A stretch of DNA of 40,980 bases from Didymodactylos carnosus (taxonomy: Eukaryota > Rotifera > Eurotatoria > Philodinida > Philodinidae). The notes beneath the pieces were generated by a model. The model ran no database searches and was not told where the DNA came from. It saw nothing but the letters and a program-made list of their open reading frames with translations. Location of the stretch: assembly GCA_905250885.1 (NCBI GenBank), contig CAJNOQ010000794.1, positions 1 to 40,980 of the forward strand. Reading direction: 5' to 3'. Position numbers and translations under genes: made by a program. Each line of letters begins with the position of its first letter. The stretch's first letter is position 1. Positions 1-10,954 of the stretch are shown here, piece after piece.

Positions 1-179
1 GTTTGTTTTGCAGATAGGCAATATATAAATATAATGTAGTTCTATGATAAAATTTTAAAAGTTTTCTTCTAGTAAATCAACATTAATGTGTCAACCTTCG
101 ATGGGTGATATGTCCTGCAGCGGTACCAGTGATCGTATCTAACACTTAATTACTAATTAGTTACATAAAATTAAGAAGA

Positions 180-425
180 TGGATCAATAGATCCACAGGA
201 AGTCCCCAAGGACTCTCTTGAAAATCTCCGAGAACTCCCCAGGGACTTCCTTAAGAATCCCATAGAACTCCTGTGGGAGTCTTGAGGAATCCCTCTTGAA
301 TCCCTTAAAAATCCTCCATGACTCCACAGAGGATCCTGCCGGTCTCCCGTGACAGGACTCCTGCTGACTCCTGTAGGACTTTTTTTCCAGGACTCCTACG
401 GGAGATTAATCAGGAGTCTCGACTA
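180..425. repeat. Block of degenerate AGGAGTCCT-type palindromic repeats
   Basis: About 245 bp crowded with variants of GGACTCC and its complement GGAGTCC, for example aggactcct, ctcctgtgggagt and gactcctgtagg. The copies occur in both orientations at irregular spacing, so it is not a simple tandem satellite. I see no open frame and no convincing terminal inverted repeat. It resembles other palindrome-saturated blocks in this window and is probably the inside of a non-autonomous transposon. Confidence 0.55.
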
Positions 426-571
426 GGGTTATATGTTCTTCACATTTAGTCTACTTTTGTCTGACAAAGATGTCTTTGACGTTGAAACGTAACAGGAAAG
501 AATATTCAGAAATACCCAAATTTATACAAGAGGAAATGTATGTAAAGCAGTTAGTCGATAGAATTTTTTTC

Positions 572-682
572 GAATGAATGACTCGAGTCAAACAGTCGAG
601 TCAACGTCTTCCAATTTTCGAGTCCGAGACAAATCAGAGTCAATGAAAAATGCGACTCGAGTCGACTCGGACTCACCCATCA
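572..682. repeat. Block of GACTCGAGTC palindromic repeats
   Basis: Repeated copies of GACTCGAGTC and its half-sites (gagtcgactc, gagtccgag) fill about 110 bp. The block ends in cacccatcactg, whose complement CAGTGATGGGTG resembles the CAGTG start of some hAT-type termini. A matching GATGGGTGA lies at 100-108, so a decayed element spanning about 100-680 is possible. The link between the two ends is weak. Confidence 0.4.
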
Positions 683-1904
683 CTGCTACAGGAGCTTTTT
701 GAAATTAAGTACAAAACCCACAACATACCTATAACAAACCCTTATCCGTTTTTGCATTTACTGTTAAAGCAGTGTTTTAAAAAACGGAACGGTTTTTTGT
801 ACTATAAGTGCAAAACAGAAATGCGTCTGGTATAGTTGCAAATGCAAAATCCCTTTTTCTTTTTGTAATATTAGTTTTTTTTAAGAGCGTTGAAGTATGG
901 TTTTAGGATATATGATCAATTTCGTGACTTTGTTAACCGTGATCTCTGCTTTTCTCATTCAAATTTCAATTTTACCGGACTTAGTCAAAGTTAGAGTTCT
1001 AAATTTGCCTGGCTTCCAAGTTTGCCTTCAACATATATAAATAACGAAAACCTACACGATAAGATGATCGAGATCGTAAGGAATCCTTTTGGCAATCAAT
1101 AATGACATACTGGGTGCGATTTCAATCAATATCACAATTACCGTAAATAAAAGGTAAATACATGCATTTTAAGCTGAATTTTAAGCAAGAGTCAAATAAA
1201 TGGCAAGAGATTGGTAATTGTCATGTGAAGTCTGAGTTTATATAGCACATCTTTCGCGGTTTTCGCTCTGTCGTTATTAGCGGCGATCATTTCCCGCTGT
1301 CATGGTGAATGGGAGTTTGTCTTATCATCAGTAAAAACAGAAAATGCATCTTTACGTTTTTGAAGCTTTTTACTTTTCGAATGCAAATAGCCAAAAACAC
1401 CTAAACATTTTTCCAGTCTTAAAAGTAAAAAGCGTTTCCATTGTTTTTGTACAAGATCGAAAAAATATATTATTCTCAGGACATTATCAAATGAGAAAAC
1501 ACACGTTTAATATGATCATAATTATACCGAATTGTTGATGACTGACAAGCTAATCTGTCCATCGTATCTTTAAAACCTCCCTTTCCTAAGTTTAGGTCTC
1601 ATAATTGCCACTAATGTCTAGTTTCTCAGTAAAATATTTGTTATCTATCTCAAATTGTAACAAACCTTTTTTCACAATAAAACGTGTTACAAATACTCAA
1701 ATGAGAGAAGTATGTTTAAATCTGAATTTACGTGTATTTTACTTAATAAGCAGAAGTCTAACTAAATAAAGCAAAAAATTATATAACGAAGCAAACGTAT
1801 TGTTTCGATAATAGAATAAAATTATGGTTATGAACTTCATGGTCATGAATTAAGCATGCGGCTGAAATAAAAAAACAAAAAAGATTTTATTTAATTGATT
1901 GACA
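683..1904. other. Intergenic, nothing recognised
   Basis: AT-rich sequence with only short chance open frames, at 650-835 and 1344-1538, whose translations show no domain. Poly-A and poly-T runs are present. The last part is the 3' flank of the C2-domain gene that reads leftwards. Confidence 0.5.
1886..1891 (-). promoter_or_regulatory. Polyadenylation signal AATAAA of the C2-domain gene
   Basis: On the minus strand AATAAA lies 13 bp beyond the TAA stop of the C2-domain gene. Its position fits the 3' end of that short transcript. Confidence 0.5.
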
Positions 1905-2475
1905 TTAAGGGCTATCACTGAAGATAATACGTACAACATAATTGATAATAATATGGATCTCGCCGTGACTTCCTAAACCAAGATGAGCAGGCAATTTAAC
2001 CCACTGATCAAAATGACCTGTAGCAAACACATCTTTTAAGTTCACTTTTGCCGATCCAATGGAATCCTTTCCAATAATATCTTCATCATAAACTTTTAAC
2101 TTCAGATGATCCTGGCCTTTCAGAAGATTGCTAAAGGAGAAAGTAACGTTTGTATAAAAATGACAATGTTTTTGGTATCGTTAAGAGAAATGTTATGTAG
2201 ATGAGAAGCTGCTATAAAACTGAAAAAGAGGAAGAATAGAAAAGCGGCGATTGATTGATTGTATGACATGAAAAATATTTAAGTGTAACTGTGAGTACTT
2301 ACAAATGAAATGTTTCATTCCATACGGGAGAATTGGTGTCTTGTTTAGTAGAAGTTCGTTGTTTATAGTCTTTATCGAGATATAATTCGATATAAGCATC
2401 ATTTTGACCAAACGTATCTTTATCTTTTAAATTTCTACCTTCGACTATTATAACTTGGAGTTGGCCGTGCGTCAT
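1905..2475 (-). CDS. Single C2-domain protein, two exons, 132 aa
   Basis: Exons 2303-2475 and 1905-2130 join in phase (TT|C) across a GTAAGT..TTTAG intron. The product is almost entirely one C2 domain, a calcium-dependent phospholipid-binding fold. It opens with the strand LQVIIVEGRNL, then loop 1 with Asp20 and Asp26 (DTFGQNDAYIEL), the NSPVWNETFHF strand, and loop 3 VYDEDIIGKD with Asp73, Asp75 and Asp80. The acidic loop residues expected for calcium binding are therefore present. There is no transmembrane segment or second domain. MTHGQL is chosen as the start because it sits directly before the first strand; an in-frame ATG 63 bases upstream (2538) would add a Lys/Phe-rich leader. The family is known from small cytosolic C2 proteins; the membrane target and role here are unknown. 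Confidence 0.85.
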
Positions 2476-3542
2476 TATTTTAAGAGTGAAAAAAAAAACT
2501 TTTGTTTTGAATGAAAATGTTCTTTTACTTGTGTACAATAGAACGTTTTATATAAGAATGCGTCTACAAATACATAGATGCACCGAAAACAAAAATTATT
2601 ATCTATAAAGAAAGAAAATGATAGATATGTTTAGTTGCATCTAGTACAGCAAAAAGATTAAAAATAGAACTGATAAAGTGATTTGATAAGAGAGCATTAT
2701 TCATTTTGACATAAGAATCCGAAGACGTTTTTTAAATTAACGACTGAATCGGGTAACTCTGCTACAGGAATATGAATGCATTACAGTTTTTACTCTTTTC
2801 GTTTATGTTACGATATTTGAAAGGAACATTGTAGAAATTTGAGAGACGTCTTGTTTTGTAGCTATAAGTGTCATTTTAAAATATTCTTGGGTCCTTCCAC
2901 GTAGGTCCGCCCACTATTACATTCACTATTAGTCGCGAAAATTTCACTTTGTCCATCGTGTAGAGCATCAAAAATAACCTAAAGATCTCGCTTATGCTTT
3001 TTTGAAAAAACGTGTGGCAAGTGGTTTTCTAGACACCTCAAGTTTTTGGTGAGGGTGAAATCGAAGTCGGTGAAAATGAACGAAACATTGCAAGAATAAT
3101 TATACATCAAATTGTAGCTCTTGACGAGTTGATTCTAAGGGTGAAGGAATTCGGTCTCGATCTAACTTGACGTTCGAGTGGTACTCAATTTACTTGAAAA
3201 ATTCCTGAAGTCTGACCTCGATTTTCCCCTAAACGCTCAGAAAATTTTTCGAGATTTTTTGTCAAGAAGGGTGACAGACATTATAGACCATAAAACCGTT
3301 AACCTGTAGTGAAGGGAAAGAAAGACGAATGAAAATGATATGCTACAGCGAAAACGATATCTGTTTTTTCTATTACTTTATCCATTATGCCAGTTCGACT
3401 AACTATATTATCGATCCAGAGTGTAACTTTTCTACAAGTACAGCCCTATTCTCAGTAAGGAGTCGCACTTTACACCTCCTGAATCAAATTTTATTTTATT
3501 TTTCTTTCATAAACCGTCTTCGAATATAATTAACGAAACTGT
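2476..3542. other. Intergenic, upstream of the C2-domain gene
   Basis: Contains the presumed promoter and 5' leader of the leftward C2-domain gene. No TATA box or other element stands out. A 66-codon open frame at 3329-3529 has no recognisable domain. Nothing else is seen. Confidence 0.4.
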
Positions 3543-4238
3543 CCATGTACTAAAAATCGCATAAAAATCGGCAATTAATCGTGAAAAATCATACGATTAA
3601 TCGAGCGCTTAATCGCGATTAATTGCCGATTTTTTGGTGATTTTTAGGCAATTTTAGTGATTAATCGCAATTAATTGACGATTTTTTTCTAGGTACTAGG
3701 TTCGAACCCATCTTAGGAAATACATATTTTTTTCTGTTTTTTCATTGTTTATTATGTATAATGACATGTGCGTTACACAGCAATGGTCTTAGCACCAGCT
3801 GGCGTCGGAGTCTTGCCGACGAGTCAGCTTTAAACATTGCCCACATACCAGCTGTTCACTGGGCTTCTCGGTTTAAAGCTCTGAGGTACAATAGAGAAGA
3901 CTCTTGACAACTCCGTTGTATTCTGAAATAAAAAGATGATCTGAATATAAGTGTATTTTTCGCTGAAATCGTGTTTCTTATATACAAACTTTATTGCAAA
4001 AGAAAGCGGTGAATAACAACAACCATTTAATCACTTAAAATCAACAATTAATCGCAATTAATTGATGATTTTCGTGATTAATCGCGATGGTTGACAAAGT
4101 CATCGATTAATCGCGATGCACGAAAAAACTACCACTTAATCGCGATTAAATGACCATTTTTTCCCGAATAAGATTGAGCGTCGATTTTTTCAACCATCGC
4201 GATTAATCGACAAAAATGAAGCGATTTTCAGCACATGG
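3543..4238. mobile_element. MITE-like element with TIRs and a GATTAATCG-palindrome interior
   Basis: The ends are imperfect inverted repeats. The left end reads CCATGTACTAAAAATCGC and the complement of the right end reads CCATGTGCTGAAAATCGC (16 of 18 match). The roughly 696-bp interior has two palindrome-rich arms (about 3555-3690 and 4020-4215) made of GATTAATCG, TTAATCGCGATTAA and related motifs. They flank a unique middle with a GGTTCGAACCC motif at 3701. The left arm alone can fold into a hairpin (aatcggcaattaatcg against cgattaattgccgatt). There is no coding capacity, so this looks like a non-autonomous DNA transposon. The target duplication is unclear. Confidence 0.6.
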
Positions 4239-4528
4239 GTGGTCGCATTGGACCGTTTCACATATAACTTTATGAAAATCTCGTCTAAAAATTTTCAAGC
4301 TATTTTCGATTAATGGAATTTGAATAAATATTCCCTTCTTGCTCTCATCTTCAGCACTATCAACGTCATTATTCGAATTATATCATTTTTCTAACGTGAT
4401 TTCAATTGACTGATGAACAAACAACCTTAGATAACCATTTTTATCCGCTTTGTTTCGGACCTTGCCTAACTCATCATCATGCAATTGATACGAGGAGAAA
4501 ATCATGATAAATCAATGAATCATATTTA
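4239..4528. other. Intergenic, nothing recognised
   Basis: AT-rich spacer between the palindromic element and the small leftward open frame. No motif or frame of note. Confidence 0.3.
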
Positions 4529-4717
4529 TTATAACTGATCGTTTCTGTGACATCTTGCGCCAAAATTCCAAGTTAGTTTCTTATATAAATCATCTTGTAG
4601 AGACTTCTCAAGGTATATACCTATACCAGCATTATACTTGCTAATGGTCCACCGATGCTCACACAGAGCTTCGTTGAATAGCTTTTTAACATCAAGTGAT
4701 AACATTTTCAAATTCAT
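4529..4717 (-). CDS. Possible dynein light chain (LC8-like) fragment, 62 aa
   Basis: A short frame whose order of features loosely follows the helical half of LC8/DNAL4-type dynein light chains: a helix (KKLFNEALCEH), a KYNAGIGIYLEKSL helix, then KKLTWNFGARC where the family has KKY..TWHCIVG..FG. The C-terminal strands that normally complete the fold are absent, because the frame stops soon after the Trp. AATAAA follows within a few bases of the TAA. I see no flanking exon that would supply the missing part. It is either a divergent short paralogue or a truncated pseudogene, and it may be a chance frame. Confidence 0.3.
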   Translation of the reverse strand: MNLKMLSLDVKKLFNEALCEHRWTISKYNAGIGIYLEKSLQDDLYKKLTWNFGARCHRNDQL

Positions 4718-5021
4718 GTGCCATTTTTAAAAAATTTTAATTATATTAACAAAATAGAAGGAGTATTTCACAATACTCAGATCAGACTCACCCTCAAATG
4801 AGCCAATCGTTACATACATAAATATTGCAATTTCTTAACAATAGGTAAAATAAATAAAAAATAAAATAGATAAAACTCAAAGATATACATATATATTTGC
4901 CACTATTCATATTGCAGACTATTCATATTGCAGCTCTTATTTACATCAACATAGATTTTAGTCATTTATAAAGAGAAAAAAAAGGGAGAAAAAAAAACTA
5001 GTGAAATTCTTGGTAGTATTG
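4718..5021. other. Intergenic, low complexity
   Basis: Poly-A/T rich. It includes an exact short direct duplication of attcatattgcag near 4906-4933. It leads into the 3' end of CCDC39. No gene. Confidence 0.4.
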
Positions 5022-5023
5022 AT

Positions 5024-5029
5024 TTTATT
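5024..5029 (-). promoter_or_regulatory. AATAAA overlapping the CCDC39 stop codon
   Basis: On the minus strand the last codons read CCA AAA TAA AAT, so an AATAAA hexamer overlaps the stop. No other AATAAA is seen in the next 100 bp, so this may be the polyadenylation signal and the 3' UTR may be very short. Confidence 0.4.
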
Positions 5030-8000
5030 TTGGTAAACGTCGTAAAGATGATGATGAAGATGAACTAGCTGTGGATGAACCTCTCGATGTTTGTCTCGTG
5101 TGTCCATTAGTTGATGGACGAATGTCACCTAAAAATAACCACGGTAATATTAAACGTTTAACATTCAGAAGTCACAAATAGTTAATATGTAATGTTTACC
5201 TAAATCAAGATGAACTTCTCTAACAGGCATTGATGGTCTTGTTGAACGTTGTTGTGATGTTGAACTACGTGTTGAACTCGTTCTTGAAGAAGAAGACGGT
5301 GTAACCATACCACTTGACGGGCCAACAAGGTCAAACTAAAATAGTATGATAATCGTACATTTTATCATTGCCGAATCAGTAGAGATATTCTTGTTAGACG
5401 AACCTGTTGTTTAAGCATATTATAATGATTTAATGCATCTTGATCCACAGATACAATTTGTTCTATTTGAGCTGATATTTTATTTTTATAATCTTGTAAT
5501 AAACGTACTTCGATATCATGTTCTTCATTTAACATGTTGGTTGTACGTTTAATACTACGTACTTCTTTTTTTCGACGTCCAATCTAAAAACATTTGTTAG
5601 ATTACATCCCTAGTGAATGTAACTGCATGCTGGTAGTTGGTCAAGTACCCTCGCAAGTTTTGTCAAATGTTTGTCGTAAAGTTTATCTAATGACTACTTA
5701 CGATTTTTCGCAAGTAAATAAAGTACTTGTCAAGAAAATCAAGTAATTGAATTACTTTATCTTTTTATAAAGTCCTGAGCGAAGCACTTGCCTAAGTAAT
5801 CTCCAAGTACTTGTGTGAGGTTCAACAAGTAAATCAGGTACTTGGCAAATGCTTTCAAGCATTTATCACGTAGTATTTTTTGAACATACTTGTCAAGTGT
5901 TTGCAAAGTACCCGTGAAAATTTGCACGTAAACAAGTACCCACTCGCAAGTACATTTACTAGGGATAACATATAATTAGTTTATTTTATTTTACTGACCT
6001 GACTTTCTGTTCGATTTATTTTATCTCTAAAATCATCTACATCTAACTGTAATTGATTGTATTGTTTACGTTTTTCAAAGATAATTTCATTCAAATTATT
6101 TTTTTCATTTGATTTCTCATTTATTATCGGTTCCACGGCCTATGACAATGAAATATACAATATAACAAACTGTATTGAATGGTAGACCATAGAAATCGTC
6201 ATACGGTTAAATCACTTTGTAAGACTTTCAATGTTTTTCGTTTGATTCCAACTTTATCTCTCATATCCCTTAACTGTTCATCTAATTCTTCTAATTGTTT
6301 TAATTCCTCACCTAAATATCATTAAAAAGAAATCATTCAATCCGTCAAACTATACAAATAATTGATATTTTACTTGAATCGGTTAATTTTTTAAATGAAT
6401 CTTTTGTCATACTATTTCCCGTATTCAAAATTTTCAATGTATTTTCTGATGCGCGTAATTCTTGTTCCGCTTTTCGAATTTTTACATCTAATTCATCACC
6501 TTCACGTTGTAATTCTTCTTTTTCTTGTGCAGCCTAGAATATAAACAAAAAATTCAATTTCAAAATGTGATTTTATACTTTAATATTATACCTTAATAAC
6601 ATAATATGTTTGAGATGTTTCTTCTTCTGTAGTACCTTCAGGTGGTGCCATTGAAATATTAACAATTTGATATCTGAAAAATAATTAAAATAATTAGAAT
6701 ATTAAATGAATAAAATAATTTAATATACCGTTTTTTTAATTTTTCTATTTTGGCTATTCGATCATGTAATTCACTAGACACTTCACTTGTTTTTGTTTGT
6801 TCATCAAGTAATTGTTGTCGAAGTGTTGATTGATGAATATTTATTTCACTACGATGTTCTTTAATTGCCTATTAAAATAAGATTAATGTTTTTTAAACAA
6901 TTTTTTGAGAAATAATTTACAAGTGTACAATAGAAGATATCTTAAAAATTTTAATTTTGTCATAAATATCATTCGTATAATTCTTACTGTTTGTAATTGT
7001 AATTTTCTTGTTTCTAAATTTGTTACTGTATCTGAATGTGTATACAATGATGTTCTCAAACGTTTTATTTCTATTTTCATTAAATTTTGTTCAACTAATA
7101 AATCCTTTAAACAAGAAAATGTGATTAATAAATATAAATATTATCATCAATACGATTACAAACTTCTTTTTGTTCAGTTAATTTTTGAATTTGTCGTTCT
7201 GCATTATTTGAATATAAATCTAATTCTTCTATTTTTGTTACTTGCTTCTCTTTTTCTCTTGATGTATCATCAATTGAACGTTTTAAACGTCTTGTTTCTT
7301 CTTGTATCTGTTTTATTTGACTTGTTAATATAACATGATCATCACGTTTTTGTTGTAGTTGTATTTGTAAATCATTTATTTTACGCTCTAATTCACCTTG
7401 TTCATCAATATTCTTTTCACCTTGCATACGATTAACACGACGTTCTAACGATTGTATTTCAAAATCCTATGTAGAAAAACAAAAAAAAAAAAGTTATCAA
7501 TAATAAATAACTTTTTATTCAATATTTGATTTACCTGATGATAGAGTAGTTCTTGTTGTTTTAATGCATCATTATCTAATTTTTCAGTTTTATTTTGTAA
7601 ATTATTTAATGTTACAATTGAACCATTTATTTCTGCATCTAAATTTTTTACTTTTGTTTTATAATCAAATATTTGTTGAGTGATTTTATATATTTTTTCT
7701 GATAAAAATTTTAAATCATTATTCAATTGATTTTCACGTTCTTGTTCATCAGCATATAAATTTTCCATTTTTGTTGCTTTTTCTTCAGCCGTATATTTAA
7801 CGTCTAATACGTCATGTTTTTTATCAATTAATTCACGATTTCGAACGCGTAGATCATCCAATCTAAAGGAAATAATTTAATTACTTTTTAAAATATTAAA
7901 AAATATAAATACTCCCTCTTTCATTGACAAGTGACTGTATCTACCTACTGTTGTCGTTTATCAATCAATTGTTTTTTCATTTGTCCAAGTAATGCATAGG

Positions 8001-9953
8001 ACATGTCTTTATCCTTTTCTGTTCGTTTAACAACACGTCTTAATCCGGATAACTGAAATTAGAGAACATAATATTTCATTATTATTATTGTATCATATTA
8101 GTTTATTAATCAAAATAAACCTCATTTTCATATAATAAACGATTTTTTTCTGCATCATCATATTGTAAACGTAATTTTGCTGCTTGTCTTTCAGCTACAG
8201 ACATTTGTAATTGTCGTTCATTATTATTACGTTGTTCATTCTTATAAAACTCTTTTTTCTCGATAATTAATTCTTCAACAGAACGTGCTTCTGCTTTTAT
8301 TTTAACCAATTGCTAAATAAAAATAAATAAAATTAGATTGAAAATTGAATTTATAAATCAACAAAATAAAATACAAACAACGGCTAATAAATCAATATCA
8401 CGATCTCTTGATTGCATTTGTTCAATCATTTGTTCCGAACGTTGAATTAAATCTTGACGATGTTGATGAGACTTGCGAAAGTCACTTGCAGTTTTATCTA
8501 ATTCTACCTAGAAACAAAATAGGTTAATTTGACAGGTTTGATAATAAAAAATACTTTTCTCACTTGTAAGCCCGTTGTATCCATTATTTCATTTTCAATC
8601 GCTCGTTTTTTTTTACTACTTTCATCTGTCATACGTTCTATTTTAATTATAAGCTCCTAAACATATTCAATACTTATGTTTAGAAATATATCAGGAGTGA
8701 GAAGAATGCGTACCTTCACTTTTGCTTCATCTTGTCTGGTATATGTCATTAGTGCCATAAAATCTTCATCTTTTTGTGTTGATTCTTCAAGCCATGCTTC
8801 TAACGCTTGTTGATCCCATTTCATTTGCGATTCCATTTCATCAAACTGCCGATTACCGCGATAAACTTCATCCTTCATAGAGGAAAGAACGATAAGTTTT
8901 CAACGGTGGATTTAAAGACGATATAAAGAGTCGTATCCGTTTTCGTCAGCACAAGATATTTCGTTTCATGTTTGCTAAGCGAACAGACATCATCGAAAAT
9001 TTTTTACCTACACAGATCGAATTAGGCATACAACAATCCGGTAGTTCGATCACCGAACGGTTTGTTATCGAACATGTTCGGTGCCGATCAGCGAGCCCTG
9101 GCTTAGGATTGTTGCATGCCTAGATCGAATCATACGATCTGAAACAACAATTTACGATTGTAAATGGTTGTGTCTTCTTTACGATAACGTATTACATCTA
9201 CATATATACGGCAGTTACAATTAAATACCGTTGTTTACAAACTCATTACAGCCGTAAATCGATCGTAAGTATACGATGGTCATTTTCGTTATTTTGAGTA
9301 GATTCATTACTGAAAGTTTTTCTGCTCTGAAGATGCAAAATAATTCTTTGAGATAGCAAAATTAAAAAAACCATGTAGCATGAGCGCAATATTCATTTTT
9401 GACACTCACACACGCGATCACTCAGATCTAGAATAATTAGTTTTTAGCTACACAAATTTGCGAAAAAAATTTAATTGGTCTTACCGTCAGTGCGCTTTTT
9501 CGATCTATCATTTTCATCAATTCATTTTCGAGACGAATCCGTTGTTGTTTTATAAGTCCCATTTCTCTTTCGTTCACCATTTTCAAATGTTCTTCAGTTG
9601 TGGCTTCATTTTTTCTTGCATTGAGTAAACGCTACAAACGATTTATTAAATGACATTCAACAAATAGAAAGTCTCAGGCATATTACCTGTGTTGTTTCCA
9701 ACTCGTCTTGTACATTTTTTAAATGATCTTCTAACATATGCACTCTTAGAGTATTTTCTTCCAGATCATTTTGTACAGTTTGATGTCGACGTTGTTTTTC
9801 TTCAATCTAGACTTATGTAAAAGTTGATGATTTTCATACAGTTCAAATTTAGATTACCTTTGTTTCCAGATTTCTATTTTCAGCATTTGGAATACGTGGG
9901 AGTAATGTTGTGCTAATATTGCTAAACTGTTGAAGTTCCATACCGTTGCTCAT
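5025..9953 (-). CDS. CCDC39: CCDC39, axonemal 96-nm ruler protein, 19 exons, 945 aa
   Basis: CCDC39 pairs with CCDC40 to form the coiled-coil ruler on ciliary doublets that sets the 96-nm repeat and docks inner dynein arms and the nexin-dynein regulatory complex. Exons: 9858-9953, 9687-9806, 9485-9631, 8714-8872, 8564-8656, 8379-8507, 8121-8312, 7949-8052, 7535-7862, 7164-7466, 6988-7104, 6729-6868, 6592-6673, 6374-6533, 6205-6311, 5999-6139, 5404-5583, 5200-5335, 5025-5128. All phases join and give 945 residues, against about 941 in human. Diagnostic blocks are [60 protein letters not shown] and [18 protein letters not shown], then the Ser/Thr-rich tail ending SLRRLPK. Nearly all the rest is coiled coil. 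The gene looks intact and functional. The exon 6 donor (GTT|GTTTGT) was chosen by similarity to the family. Confidence 0.96.
5606..5966. mobile_element. MITE in CCDC39 intron 16, CAAGTACTTG-palindrome interior
   Basis: Inverted ends ATCCCTAGTGAATGTA and its counterpart ATCCCTAGTAAATGTA (15 of 16) bound 361 bp filled with variants of CAAGTACTTG (caagtaccc, aagtacttgtcaag, ccaagtacttg, caggtacttgg). Intron 16 is 415 bp; without this block it would be about 54 bp, the size of its neighbours, which supports an insertion. No coding capacity. The target duplication is not clear. Confidence 0.7.
9015..9130. mobile_element. 100-bp hAT-type MITE with 8-bp target duplication in CCDC39 intron 3
   Basis: The element spans 9023-9122 and has 17-bp terminal inverted repeats, TAGGCATACAACAATCC against TAGGCATGCAACAATCC (16 of 17). 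It is flanked by an exact 8-bp direct repeat, GATCGAAT, at 9015-9022 and 9123-9130. An 8-bp duplication is the hallmark of hAT transposases. The interior includes the palindrome cgaacatgttcg. At 100 bp it is extremely small and must depend on a transposase supplied elsewhere. The perfect duplication suggests a fairly recent insertion. Confidence 0.85.
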
Positions 9954-10954
9954 GTTTGAAGCTAAAATGAACAAGATTAATGTCGTAACTTTAATCTGAG
10001 TGTAAGATCACTGAAGCTACTGTCTTTTAAATTGATAAAGTACAGCAGTGTTTCTAATCAGATACAACGTGACTAGGATGCTGCGAAAAAATAAAGTACA
10101 CACTGTTCACCGTATTTTCCCTCAACTATAGCATAGATAGCTTTTCTGTTCTGTGATGTAGTCTCTCTCTGAAAACACGTGTTGCTACTCAGGTTCCATC
10201 TTCTCGATACTATTTGTATCACTCTCTGTCTATATCACATGTTTCTCTATCTATAGCATCTCTCTATAACTCATCACAGAGTTTAAAGGTTTGGTCATCG
10301 ATCAAAGATATAAGTTGTAAGGGTTGAGCAGTAGACAAGAGGTAGAAAACGCTATAGCAGTGCATAGGATGGGAATAGGAACTTGGCATGCACTTTTTGT
10401 TTTTGTCCTTTTTCCTGAAATGAAGATTTTTACATTTTCTCATAAAAAATTTCGGCTGAATGACCTGTCAAAACAATACCTTTGCAACTTTTATAAAACA
10501 GCGCACTGTTGTGAGAACTAAATTAGACATTTGTCCTGGATGTGAGCGCTAACAGAAAAACATTAGCTTGTCGCAAGTATTGTTGAAAGGGAGTGTGAAA
10601 AATAGTGAAATACTAAATTTTCAAGAAGCCAACTCAATCAGAAAATCTTAACTATTAAGTACTGTCGTAGGCGGAAAAGTTTCGAATTAAGTTTTATCCT
10701 GTCATACATAACTCTTGAAATTTATGACGACTGATCAAAAACGCGCATCCACAAAAGCCAATATCGATTCAAATTGGGAGTTAAATGGTGTTCTGTACTT
10801 CTTTTGTGTTTCTTAAGTAAAACCGCCATAAAACGCTAGAAAAGTTTTTTTGATACCCCTTGCATCTGATGAAAAATGAACTAATATAATACGATGAAAA
10901 ATGCGTTTCCGCTTTTTTTTCCGCTATTCTGACCTAAGCACCTGGCAACTCTGA
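9954..10954. other. Upstream region of CCDC39
   Basis: Presumed promoter side of CCDC39. TTCATTTTAG lies just before the ATG (9961-9970 on the complement) and could be the acceptor of a 5' UTR intron. A 65-codon frame at 10324-10521 has no recognisable domain. Nothing else is supported. Confidence 0.4.

Noticed and set aside
3695..3720. GGTTCGAACCC as the T-arm of a tRNA
   Set aside because: The sequence on either side does not pair as a T-stem, and there is no A box or acceptor stem at the right distance on either strand.
6905..7333. 142-codon plus-strand open frame
   Set aside because: It is antisense to CCDC39 exons 10 and 11 and their intron; composition is that of a complement of coiled-coil codons, with no domain.
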